Shown in pieces: positions 1-6,400 of a stretch of DNA of 11,764 nt. Numbering within the stretch: the first letter of the stretch is position 1; the number at the start of each line of letters is the position of its first letter. The position numbers were made by a program, and so were the translations under genes. The stretch lies in NCBI GenBank assembly GCA_023129355.1, contig JAGMCC010000018.1, forward strand, positions 1-11,764, written 5' to 3'. Origin of the DNA: Dehalococcoidia bacterium (GTDB taxonomy: Bacteria > Chloroflexota > Dehalococcoidia > E44-bin15). The notes under the pieces were generated by a model. It searched no databases and was not told where the DNA came from. It was given only the letters and a program-made list of their open reading frames with translations.

Positions 1-460
1 GCTCACCAGTAATCCAGCTACTGATGGGACGCCATCGTGGTCGCCGTAGGTTAGGCAAGCAGCCCAAGACAAGAGCTTGCCCTCCATCCAAACGGTTTTT
101 GCTTCCTTTTGCGGTCTAAAAAGCTCCTCAGGGCATCCACATAGGAGTTCTTACCACCTTATCATTTTCTACTCAAATCAGCATAGAGCCAATAAGGCAT
201 TGACTGGTGAGCATTTGGCTGCTAAGCTCTAGTAGAAGTCCTAGACTTAGGTGGGCGAAGTGCAGCCCCACTGCGTGAAGCGCTGAGAAAAGGTAGAGCT
301 CGAGAGGCCGCAGTCGATAGTAATGAACGACAAGCGCCCCGCAACTCTAGGCGTCGAATCGTATTCCATAATGACACGGTTCAGCAATGAGTAGCACCCG
401 GGCGGTAGCCGTGGCAACAGGCTGCCGGGAACCCCATTGTATCGGAAGGAGGTAAGAAAC
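1..460. other. gene-free left edge and leader of the 461-871 gene
   Basis: I see no convincing gene here. A short open frame at 3-119 (+) and a similar one on the other strand over the same bases are about 35-39 codons each, have no start or ribosome site, and are within chance expectation. The region nearest the first gene acts as its 5' leader and contains a hairpin listed separately. Confidence 0.5.
403..427 (+). promoter_or_regulatory. leader hairpin upstream of the 461-871 gene
   Basis: CGGTAGCC (403-410) can pair with GGCTGCCG (420-427). This gives an 8-bp stem with one G-U pair and a 9-nt loop. It lies about 20 nt upstream of the Shine-Dalgarno site AGGAGGT (447-453). It may be a 5'-UTR element or mRNA-stability hairpin. 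It does not match a riboswitch that I recognise, and the pairing alone is weak evidence of function. Confidence 0.3.
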
Positions 461-871
461 ATGGATGAAGCAACGAAGGCACTGCTAAAGGAAGCGGTTG
501 GTATAACCGATGAAGACCTGGCCAAGGTTCAACGGAATATAGAGAAGATATTCTCCAATGTTGGGTGGGGGATGCAGTATAAGATCGTGGCTGAGGTTAT
601 TTCATCCAGGTACTGCTTCGCTGGTGTCAAAGTGGGAGACAAGTTTGTATTTAACCCTTTCTTGGACCCGAAGCAGACCACCTGTCCCCTTTGCCCCAGG
701 GCGCTCCTCCCCGTGCTCATTGCTTTGCACCCGGTTTGGGAGCGTGGTGTGGAGGGGGTTGACCTGAACGATTCGGCTTTTGGTGGAATCGCTGGGTGCC
801 TGGACCCGGGACTGGAGGCCGGAGGTCTGGGGCATGTGAACTTCAAGCTCTACGCTGAGGAGATCCGGTAA
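461..871 (+). CDS. small conserved protein, TIGR04076-like
   Basis: This is a 136-residue soluble protein. I chose the ATG at 461 because AGGAGGT at 447-453 sits 7 nt before it; an in-frame TTG at 437 lies upstream of that ribosome site and is unlikely. An N-terminal helical segment (residues 1-35) is followed by an alpha/beta core starting near residue 39 (YKIVAEVI). Four cysteines stand out: C52 (in YCFAGVKVGD), C75 and C78 (CPLCPRALLP) and C113 (GCLDPG), and the end is glycine-rich (GGLGHVNFKLYAEE). The 'K-V-GD-F' core, the central Cys motif and the final beta strand resemble the uncharacterised TIGR04076 family. The function of that family is not known; the Cys pattern would suit a metal or redox site (inference). 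No signal peptide or membrane segment is seen. It is the only plus-strand gene in the left half. Confidence 0.75.
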   Translation: MDEATKALLKEAVGITDEDLAKVQRNIEKIFSNVGWGMQYKIVAEVISSRYCFAGVKVGDKFVFNPFLDPKQTTCPLCPRALLPVLIALHPVWERGVEGVDLNDSAFGGIAGCLDPGLEAGGLGHVNFKLYAEEIR

Positions 872-1115
872 TATAGTAGGCGCAGACTTGACGGGGCAAA
901 AAGACCCCTCTGAAATCGATGATTTGATACTCTCAGCACCTTGCTGGGGTTATCAGCATCGTTCCCGATATCGCTAAAAGGCCTGGGCTTGTATGCCATG
1001 AGCGGCCGGCAACGCGGTGCTGGGTGGCCTTCCAATAATGCTCCCCAGAGCAGTAGTCGAGATCTGCCTCCGCCCGGGGATGTAGCCGGCTTCCCACACC
1101 TTGAGCGCTGACAGG
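872..1115. other. convergent intergenic gap
   Basis: This gap lies between the ends of two convergent genes. A short dyad at about 893-908 (GGGG, 8-nt A-rich loop, CCCC) could fold but has no U-tract, so I do not call a terminator. Nothing else was found. Confidence 0.4.
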
Positions 1116-1442
1116 CTAGACAACCGTTACCCTATATTCCTTCATTAGCCCCTTTTCCTCTTTCACAATAACGCCGAGGGCACGAAACACCATATCCTCA
1201 TGCGTGATATCATACCTCATAGCATTGCCGAGTATGGCAACATTGGTAATGTTGAGCCCGCCCTGCTGAAACAGGCCCTTCATGAAGGCTTCTATATTGT
1301 CTCGGCCTTTCAAACTGACAGGCTCCATTCCAACTTTGGTAAAGCCATCATCATAGAATTCCCCGTCTTTGGTGAAAAGCGAGGCAAGTCGGCCGGCGTC
1401 TCCCTGCCTAACACACTCGCTGTAGGTCTGTAGTAGGTTCAT
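1116..1442 (-). CDS. SnoaL-like / NTF2-superfamily protein
   Basis: This is a 108-residue protein with the cone-shaped alpha+beta barrel pattern of SnoaL-like/NTF2 domains. An N-terminal helix (LLQTYSECVRQGDAGRLASLF) leads into the characteristic 'LFTKDGEFYDDGF' strand. Then come 'KGRDNIEAFMKGLF', which is the helix lining the pocket, and C-terminal strands ending EYRVTVV. The start is the ATG at 1442: AAGGAGG (complement of 1451-1457) lies 8 nt upstream. The TTG at 1463 would put that ribosome site inside the gene. The length is slightly short for the family (usually about 110-140). Members include ketosteroid isomerases, cyclases, dehydratases and pure binding proteins; the catalytic Asp/His set is not clear enough to choose between them. 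It lies downstream of the flavoprotein and EthD genes on the same strand but has its own predicted promoter. Confidence 0.8.
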   Translation of the reverse strand: MNLLQTYSECVRQGDAGRLASLFTKDGEFYDDGFTKVGMEPVSLKGRDNIEAFMKGLFQQGGLNITNVAILGNAMRYDITHEDMVFRALGVIVKEEKGLMKEYRVTVV

Positions 1443-1515
1443 GATTTGCGCCTCCTTGACCAATTTTGGATAGAAATCAAGCGATAGGGTATTGTCAGAC
1501 CGTTAACCCCTCGAT

Positions 1516-1545
1516 ATTATACTGCCTCTAATCATCGATTGTTAA
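1516..1545 (-). promoter_or_regulatory. predicted sigma70-type promoter for the SnoaL-like gene
   Basis: On the minus strand TTAACA (complement of 1540-1545) is followed by an 18-nt spacer and a perfect TATAAT (complement of 1516-1521). This gives a leader of roughly 65 nt before the ATG at 1442. The match is 11 of 12 consensus bases, but it was found by eye only. Confidence 0.5.
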
Positions 1546-1601
1546 TCCTCTGTACACGTCCGGTACATTGGTGAAACATCACCGTTCGCCTAATATTCCC
1601 C

Positions 1602-1686
1602 GTCATTATGAGGAGCCCTTGCGACGAAGCAGTCTTGGGGATGGTGGCGAGACGCTGAGATTGCCGCGCCTTCGGCTGGCAATGAC
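1602..1686. repeat. 85-bp imperfect palindromic intergenic element
   Basis: The element begins GTCATT (1602-1607) and ends AATGAC (1681-1686), which are perfect inverted ends. Inside, GAAGCAGTCT and AGATTGC pair with one mismatch. The pattern 'GTCATT..gaggag..gaagca..ctt / gagattgc..ttcgg..AATGAC' is of the type seen in dispersed palindromic intergenic repeats of many bacterial genomes. It encodes no protein. It may be a degenerate MITE or REP-like unit. Only one copy is in the window, although a fragment resembling its right end (TCTCGCAATGAT) occurs at about 1953. Confidence 0.55.
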
Positions 1687-1748
1687 AAATTGTTTATTTC
1701 CCAGCCACCCGCCCTGAGATGGGGCACTGCTCCGATATATCGAAGAGG

Positions 1749-1877
1749 CCCCCGCTAGGGGGGACACCGAGTTGGAGCGGATGCTCCAACCTACCCATAA
1801 ACAAAGACCTCCGCCACCAATATAGGCCGAAGCGTCCCCCGATCTATCGGGGTCGGGGGACTCCCATTTATAGTCCC
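1749..1877. repeat. cluster of four consecutive hairpins
   Basis: Four perfect or near-perfect stems follow each other. The first is CCCCC-GCTA-GGGGG (1749-1762). The second is GTTGGAGC-GGAT-GCTCCAAC (1771-1790), a perfect 8-bp stem. The third is CCCCGAT-CT-ATCGGGG (1837-1852), nested in alternative outer arms GTCCCCC (1834-1840) and GGGGGAC (1855-1861). The fourth is GGGACT, 9 nt, AGTCCC (1857-1862 with 1872-1877). Such a density is far above background. It could be a dispersed palindromic element, a structured RNA, or a transcription barrier between the divergently regulated units. A 60-codon open frame that crosses it on the plus strand is composed of these repeats and is not coding. The remaining bases to 2081 hold nothing I can name. 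Confidence 0.55.
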
Positions 1878-2081
1878 TGCTTAGTAGAACCTATGGTGTA
1901 GCACGGATGTCTTCTGCTCCACTTGTCCCCGTGTTTGATTTATCGAAAAGCGTCTCGCAATGATAAGTGAAGCGAAATCCACGATACCAAGTACCAACTA
2001 TCTATCTTAACGAGATCATCCTCTACCGCATGACTGGAACTAAATTGCCATGCTGGCGCTTCACAGTTTCAAGGGGAGCTG

Positions 2082-4037
2082 CTATATGCTCCTTCCTACC
2101 TGGGCGCCAGCAGCGATCGCCTCCGTAGCCTTGGCCGGGCTCTGTGCATCGCCAATGACATGCACTTCGCTGACCTTGCCCTCGATCTCTTTGGCAAGCT
2201 CGTTGACGGATACCGCCCCCATAGCAAGAACAATGGTATCCATTCCCCCTATGGTCTCCTCCCTGCCATCACGGCTAACGACCACACCATCGCTGACGAT
2301 CCTCTGTATAGTTGCTGAGGTGACCACCTTCACCTTCTGCTCAGCCAGGCGCTGGAGGAGGAAAAACCTAGGACCGGGAGCCACGTCGCTGGCAATCTCT
2401 GGCAGCATCTCCACTATGGTAACGTCCCTGCCATACGAGGCAAGGAGGTCAGCCGTTTCACAACCCACCATCCCCCCGCCTGCCATGACCACCCTGGGCC
2501 CGGTCCTCACCATGAAGGTGAGGACATCCTGGGCGGTAACCACGTTTTCGCCGTCCGTACCAGGTATGTCAGGAATCAGGTGCTTGCTCCCGGTGGCAAC
2601 GACCACCACCTCAGGTTTCAGTTCATCCACTGTGGAGGCGTTTGCCTCCTGTCCCAGCACTACCTTGACCCCGCTCTTGTACAACTGGCGAGCCTGATAT
2701 TTGATGAAGGGGATAATCTCCTGTTTGGCTGGTGGGATAGAGGCGATACGGAACTGCCCACCGAGTTCGGTCTCCTTTTCATAAAGGGTGACATCGTGCC
2801 CCTTAAGTGCAGCAACCCGGGCTGCCTCCATACCGGCGGGACCGCCGCCGACAACCAGTAAGCGCTTCGATTTGGCCGCTGGGGCAATCGCCATCTGTCG
2901 CTCACGGCCTACCTCCGGGTTGACTTGACACCTGGTAGTGTAGACTGTCATGAGGGCATGTATGCACTCCTGGAGGCAGCCGGTACACCATCGAATATCC
3001 TCAAAATGCCCAGCGGCTACCTTATTAGGGAGCTCGGGATCGGCATAGAGGCCTCGCCCTATGGCCACCAGGTCAGCCTTCCCTTGGGCGATAACCTGAT
3101 CTGCCATTAACGGGTCGTTCAGTTTTCCCACCGCGATGATGGGCACATCGACCGCCTTCTTGATTTGCTCGGCGGCATAGATATTGAGCCCCTTGGGGAC
3201 GGACATAGGGGCAACGATGTAGGTCTCCGCATTGATGTAGACCCCGGTGGAAATGTGGAGGCCGTCAGCCCCGGCGGCAACCAGCAACGGAGCCACCGCC
3301 AGCGACTCGTCCAGGTTGAGCCCTCCGGGAACCCGTTCATCAGCGCTGAAGCGGAACGTGATGGGGAAATCAGCTCCCACCTTTGACCGCGATGCCTGCA
3401 GGATCTCCAGGGCGAAGCGCATCCGACTGTGAAGGTCTCCCCCATACCTATCAGTGCGCCGGTTGCTGTAGGCTGACATAAACTCAGCTATAAGATACCC
3501 GTGAGCGCCGCAGATTTCCACAGCGTCAAATCCGGCCTCCCTGGCGCGGCGGGTAGCCTGGGCGAAGCACTCGATCATCTCCTCTATATCAGCAATGGTC
3601 ATCACACGGGGCATATCCTGGCAGTAGCGACAGGGGCATGGTAATGGCGATGGACCCCAGGGCGGCCCTTCCCCTCCCATGGCGGGCGCCTGCCGACCTA
3701 TGTGCCAGAGCTCAACGGACACCTTAGCGCCGGCGGCATGCATGCGATCGGTGAACCGCTTCCAGCCAGGGATGAACCTGTCATCATACATGGAGGCGAG
3801 GCCTATCTCTCCCATACCAAAGGCGGCTAGGTGATGAACCACTGTATCCTCCACAATGATCAACCCAGCACCGCCCCTGGCCCTTGCCTCGTAGTAATCA
3901 ATAAGCCTGTCGCTGGGAGAGCCATCCTCACTGGCCATGAGCGTACCCATAGGAGGCATAACAATACGATTCTTCAGCTCCATGGTCTTGATCTTGATCG
4001 GTCTGAAGAGATGCTCCAGCCTAATCTGCTCTTCCAC
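2082..4037 (-). CDS. OYE-family NADH:flavin oxidoreductase / 2,4-dienoyl-CoA reductase-like iron-sulfur flavoprotein
   Basis: This is a 651-residue cytoplasmic enzyme with full family length. Residues 8-345 form an FMN-binding TIM barrel with the active-site signature GAHGYLIAEFMSAYSNRR at 177-194, continuing through DRYGG. C351, C354, C358 and C370 bind a [4Fe-4S] cluster. Residues 393-651 form the FAD/NAD(P)-binding half: VVGGGPAGMEAA (395-406), AGGGMVGCE (519-527) and the closing HVIGDAQSP motif (626-634). Family members (FadH, enoate reductase, BaiCD/BaiH, trimethylamine dehydrogenase) pass hydride from NAD(P)H through FAD and the cluster to FMN and reduce activated C=C bonds; the substrate here is unknown. 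GTG at 4037 is the start, with AAAGGAGG 5 nt upstream. The loop at 134-139 has an unusual C-P-C-x2-C cluster. The gene lies 228 bp downstream of the EthD gene and is probably co-transcribed with it. Confidence 0.93.
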   Translation of the reverse strand: MEEQIRLEHLFRPIKIKTMELKNRIVMPPMGTLMASEDGSPSDRLIDYYEARARGGAGLIIVEDTVVHHLAAFGMGEIGLASMYDDRFIPGWKRFTDRMHAAGAKVSVELWHIGRQAPAMGGEGPPWGPSPLPCPCRYCQDMPRVMTIADIEEMIECFAQATRRAREAGFDAVEICGAHGYLIAEFMSAYSNRRTDRYGGDLHSRMRFALEILQASRSKVGADFPITFRFSADERVPGGLNLDESLAVAPLLVAAGADGLHISTGVYINAETYIVAPMSVPKGLNIYAAEQIKKAVDVPIIAVGKLNDPLMADQVIAQGKADLVAIGRGLYADPELPNKVAAGHFEDIRWCTGCLQECIHALMTVYTTRCQVNPEVGRERQMAIAPAAKSKRLLVVGGGPAGMEAARVAALKGHDVTLYEKETELGGQFRIASIPPAKQEIIPFIKYQARQLYKSGVKVVLGQEANASTVDELKPEVVVVATGSKHLIPDIPGTDGENVVTAQDVLTFMVRTGPRVVMAGGGMVGCETADLLASYGRDVTIVEMLPEIASDVAPGPRFFLLQRLAEQKVKVVTSATIQRIVSDGVVVSRDGREETIGGMDTIVLAMGAVSVNELAKEIEGKVSEVHVIGDAQSPAKATEAIAAGAQVGRSI

Positions 4038-4265
4038 TATGTCCTCCTTTCGACTTCTGTTCTGGACTCAGGGGCTCTCCTTCACATCACTACTCAATCC
4101 GAAGTTCTCTGGAGATCCTCAACCCCTTGCTCTCACACCGGGTAACGCCCGCAGCACTGCTGCATATCCGGATTTCTCATACCATATTTGGAAGGGTGCC
4201 GCCTTTTTCAGGTTGGCTATTAAATGTGACCGAGTACGGGAGCGACTCTGGCGCCGTCCTCATTC
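4038..4265. other. gap between EthD gene and flavoprotein gene
   Basis: This is the 228-bp space between two co-directional minus-strand genes. I see no coding remnant and no convincing promoter or terminator. The flavoprotein ribosome-binding site (AAAGGAGG, complement of 4043-4050) is at its left edge. Confidence 0.4.
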
Positions 4266-5036
4266 TTAAACGACCAAGTGTTCCTTTGCCAGCCACAGGG
4301 AAGAGCGCGAGGAATCGATAAAGCGCCTTTCATCCTCGATGAGCTCCTTTGAGGCCCGCTGCCCCTCCGGCGAGGCCAACGCCATATCCAGAGCCTCGCG
4401 ATCCTTCCACCAAAGCTCAGCGACGCCGTCGAATGGATCCATGGCATCGCGCGTGGCGCGAAATGCTTCATTGAGCGGGTCTTCAAGGGTGCGAACCTGC
4501 ACGTAGCGGAAGAGGCGAAGGGCCGCGGCATGCCTCTGGACGAGCGGGCCATGGGTCTCACGCCAGTAACTGTGGCACTCCTCCAGAGACAGATTGGGCA
4601 GCCGGCAGAAGAAATATACCAGCTTTATCATCGGGCTCTCTATCTCGGCGACTACTCCTCCGGGCACTCCTTCGATGACGACACTGTCCTCTGCCAACCA
4701 CAGGGAAGAGCGCGGGGAATCGATAAAGCGCTGTTCATCCTTTAGGAGATCATCGCCGGCCCGCGCTGCTTCCGGCGAGGCGAACATCGTAAACAATGTC
4801 TCTTGATCCTTCCAGCAAAGCTCAGCGACGCCGTCGTACGGCTCCATGGCACCGCGTGAGGCCCGCATTGCCTCATTCAGCGGGTCCTCGATCCGGTAAA
4901 CCTGGAGGTAGCGGATCAAGCCGATGGTAGCCGCCTGCTGCCGCACGAGTGGGCCATGGGTCTCGCGCCAGTAACTGTGGCATTCATCCAGAGAAAGGCC
5001 AGGAAGCCGCCGAACAACATAGACCAGCTTGAGCAT
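4266..5036 (-). CDS. tandem-duplicated EthD-domain protein
   Basis: This 256-residue protein consists of two EthD-type dimeric alpha+beta-barrel domains, residues 1-121 and 136-256, joined by a short linker. Both contain the EthD signature CHSYWRETHGPLV (residues 19-31 and 154-166), and both end in a 'RFIDS.RSSLWLA' segment. The copies align without gaps at an offset of 135 residues and are identical at roughly 60% of positions or slightly more, so the duplication is fairly recent. EthD was named from an ethyl-tert-butyl-ether degradation gene cluster. Related single-domain proteins accompany many catabolic operons and include decarboxylases and cyclases, but no reaction can be assigned here. 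A tandem copy in one chain would build the usual dimer within one polypeptide. The ATG at 5036 is supported by AAGGAGG 7 nt upstream. It is the first gene of a unit that includes the flavoprotein. Confidence 0.9.
   Translation of the reverse strand: MLKLVYVVRRLPGLSLDECHSYWRETHGPLVRQQAATIGLIRYLQVYRIEDPLNEAMRASRGAMEPYDGVAELCWKDQETLFTMFASPEAARAGDDLLKDEQRFIDSPRSSLWLAEDSVVIEGVPGGVVAEIESPMIKLVYFFCRLPNLSLEECHSYWRETHGPLVQRHAAALRLFRYVQVRTLEDPLNEAFRATRDAMDPFDGVAELWWKDREALDMALASPEGQRASKELIEDERRFIDSSRSSLWLAKEHLVV
4269..5036 (-). repeat. internal direct repeat (two copies of the EthD coding unit)
   Basis: Copies at 4674-5036 and 4269-4631 are offset by exactly 405 bp. Long stretches remain nearly identical in DNA, for example around 4552-4587 and 4957-4992. 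The repeat explains the two-domain structure of the protein. Confidence 0.85.
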
Positions 5037-5077
5037 GATAGTTCCTCCTTTCCGACTTTCTACCAGCTGCTTCCCTG

Positions 5078-5106
5078 CTTGTATCGAAGACTAGCCTAGA
5101 TTTCAA
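5078..5106 (-). promoter_or_regulatory. predicted promoter for the EthD-flavoprotein unit
   Basis: On the minus strand TTGAAA (complement of 5101-5106) and TACAAG (complement of 5078-5083) are separated by 17 nt. They sit about 40 nt upstream of the ATG at 5036. The -35 has five of six consensus bases and the -10 has four of six. Confidence 0.35.
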
Positions 5107-5486
5107 ATGTGAAGGAACGGGGCAATGTTATCACTGCTGCTCGCCGGCTGTCAAGGCTCATAATGCGGGATCTCCCATTTTAGCTCCCAATAGGGTAGCT
5201 CTCATCCCTCATCACTCTGGGCTCCGATGTTACTCATGTGTCATGTTGCAGTGAAGCCTGCTCGGAATGAGGCAGCCAACAGATGGGCGTTATGTGTCCT
5301 TCGTGCCACGGCGATACTTGATAGACCGTCAGCATGATACCATGCAGAGATGCTTCTCCACAAGAGACGCAAGCCTCTCTTTCACTCTTTAGTCAAGCGC
5401 ACTTAAGAAGAAGCTGGCAGCACAGAGGAAATAGCCTCATTTGCCGCCCAAATCTGGGGTCTTACGGGAGTGGAACTAAAGGAAAT
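5107..5486. other. gene-free stretch downstream of vapC
   Basis: I see no intact gene. A plus-strand open frame at 5334-5576 has no ribosome site and lies opposite more protein-like minus-strand fragments, so it is rejected. On the minus strand a short segment (about 5331-5388) reads RVKERLASLVEKHL before a stop. This resembles the coiled ends of restriction-modification proteins and may be further debris of the remnant at 5487-5588. Confidence 0.35.
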
Positions 5487-5588
5487 TCAGACCTCTCCGG
5501 AAGGGTATCGCTCGATGGCATCGCCCAGCGCCAGCTTCCTCTCAATGCCGCGTATGTAGTCCCTAATGGGTTTTAAATCAGCAACCAA
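5487..5588 (-). pseudogene. possible N-terminal remnant of a type ISP / adenine-specific DNA methyltransferase
   Basis: A TTG 4 nt after the vapC stop opens 33 codons that end at TGA 5487-5489. The peptide contains LKPIRDYIRGIERKLALGDA. That resembles the beginning of large type ISP restriction-methylation enzymes, in which an 'I.RKLA.GDATEHTYRPAL'-like segment is typical. Here the similarity ends after GDA, as if the frame were lost. The recognition is from memory over about 20 residues and remains tentative. If right, the vapBC module sits beside the ruins of a defence gene. Confidence 0.3.
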
Positions 5589-5592
5589 TAAA

Positions 5593-6003
5593 CTAAATCT
5601 CCAAGCCTCTGATTAGTTTCAAGTCTGTAAAAGGATAATGATCCACATTGTTGGTTAACAGGGGTGCATTAATCTGCAAAGCCGTTGCGGCAATGATGGC
5701 ATCCGCAATACCAATCGTCATTCCCTTTGAGCGAAGCTCTCCCAGCATTGTTCCTGCCCGTCGGGCAATAGGTATGTCAACGACAACCGAGATAAGGCCG
5801 TCGAGGAAAGCGTTGGTTGCCCCCTCTTCTCCGGGTTTCATTCCCTGGTATATCTCAAGATGGGTAAGGGTGCTTATTGCCAGAAGCCCTTCCCCGGCCC
5901 AGTGCTCCATAAGCCCTCTGGCATACTCATGTTGCCTCAGGAAATCAATGGCAACATCAGTATCTACCAAGCAGGAGATGCCCTTGACCCGGCTACTTTG
6001 CAC
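5593..6003 (-). CDS. vapC: VapC-type PIN-domain ribonuclease toxin
   Basis: This 136-residue PIN-domain protein matches the usual size of VapC. The acidic active-site residues are in place: D14 (CLVDTDVAIDFL), E50 (TLTHLEIYQGM), D101 (GIADAIIAATAL) and the fourth site in LLTNNVDHY (N119/D121). Together they bind Mg2+/Mn2+ for RNA cleavage; VapC toxins typically cut initiator tRNA or rRNA, but the target of this one is unknown. The start is GTG at 6003, with AGGAGG 5 nt upstream. It overlaps the antitoxin gene by 11 bp, which indicates translational coupling. It is the second gene of the vapBC operon. All catalytic residues are intact, so it should be active. Confidence 0.93.
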   Translation of the reverse strand: MQSSRVKGISCLVDTDVAIDFLRQHEYARGLMEHWAGEGLLAISTLTHLEIYQGMKPGEEGATNAFLDGLISVVVDIPIARRAGTMLGELRSKGMTIGIADAIIAATALQINAPLLTNNVDHYPFTDLKLIRGLEI

Positions 6004-6286
6004 TTGCGCCTCCTAGCCGCGACAGCCGTTCGCTATCCGCTTCCCTGATAGAACGAACATAGGCAGTAGAGTCCTCAGGGGTTGCCAGATCAGGATGACT
6101 CTCATTCTTCCAGGCACCGAACCCTTTCTCTAGGGCTATCTTCTGCTTGCGGTAGGCCAGGTAATGCTCCAGTGCCTCGGTGAAAAAGGAGCTCACCTCT
6201 CCTTGAGACGCAATAGAACGGATTTCGCCAACCAGCTCCTTGGGTAGCGTAACTGACACCTTTTCTGTCTTTCCTTTTCCACCCAT
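5993..6286 (-). CDS. vapB: VapB/CopG-type ribbon-helix-helix antitoxin
   Basis: This 97-residue protein is the first gene of the toxin-antitoxin pair. Residues 7-46 form a ribbon-helix-helix DNA-binding domain: a beta strand (KVSVTLPKEL), helix 1 (LVGEIRSIA), then helix 2 (VSSFFTEALEHYLAYRK). The C-terminal part (residues 55-97, GFGAWKNESHPDLATPED followed by a charged helix) would wrap around VapC and block its active site, as in other VapB proteins. The ATG at 6286 has GGGAGG 6 nt upstream. Its dimer, alone or with VapC, is expected to repress the promoter just upstream, where repeated CGGTA/TACCG half-sites are visible. Confidence 0.9.
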   Translation of the reverse strand: MGGKGKTEKVSVTLPKELVGEIRSIASQGEVSSFFTEALEHYLAYRKQKIALEKGFGAWKNESHPDLATPEDSTAYVRSIREADSERLSRLGGASAK

Positions 6287-6300
6287 TTATTTCCTCCCTT

Positions 6301-6337
6301 CGGTAATACCAGCTACGGTATATTAATAATACTACCG
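6301..6337. promoter_or_regulatory. candidate vapBC operator
   Basis: There are two dyads. GGTA-A-TACC lies at 6302-6310. CGGTA (6316-6320) faces TACCG (6333-6337), and this pair brackets the -10 box. The same 4-5-bp half-site therefore occurs four times in 37 bp, a common arrangement for ribbon-helix-helix autorepressors. The assignment as VapB binding sites is inference from position and symmetry. Confidence 0.5.
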
Positions 6338-6354
6338 ATAATCTTACATGTCAA
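6326..6354 (-). promoter_or_regulatory. vapBC promoter
   Basis: On the minus strand a perfect TTGACA (complement of 6349-6354) is separated by 17 nt from TATTAT (complement of 6326-6331). Transcription would start near 6319, about 33 nt before the VapB ATG. The -10 lies inside the CGGTA/TACCG dyad, so repressor binding would exclude RNA polymerase. Confidence 0.7.
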
Positions 6355-6400
6355 CGCCTAAGTCTATGTTTCCATTGGCGCATAATCGTCAATGTAGGAG

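Noticed and set aside
3..119. Possible 3' end of a gene entering from the left edge
   Set aside because: It is 38 codons, very basic and without a recognisable motif; the opposite strand offers an equally long open frame.
230..436. Possible riboswitch in the leader of the first gene
   Set aside because: A GC-rich leader with a CCCACTG-like segment suggested a cobalamin element, but the conserved boxes are not present. Only a simple hairpin can be supported.
437..460. TTG-initiated extension of the first gene
   Set aside because: The ribosome-binding site AGGAGGT lies inside it, immediately before ATG 461.
890..912. Rho-independent terminator after the first gene
   Set aside because: The stem is only 4 bp and there is no U-tract.
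1719..1901. 60-codon plus-strand open frame
   Set aside because: It is made almost entirely of the hairpin repeats and has no ribosome site.
2050..2697. 215-codon plus-strand open frame inside the flavoprotein gene
   Set aside because: It is an antisense shadow with Ser/Thr/Pro-rich low-complexity translation; the minus-strand gene is certain.
5334..5576. 80-codon plus-strand open frame
   Set aside because: It has no ribosome site or recognisable content and lies opposite the tentative methyltransferase remnant.
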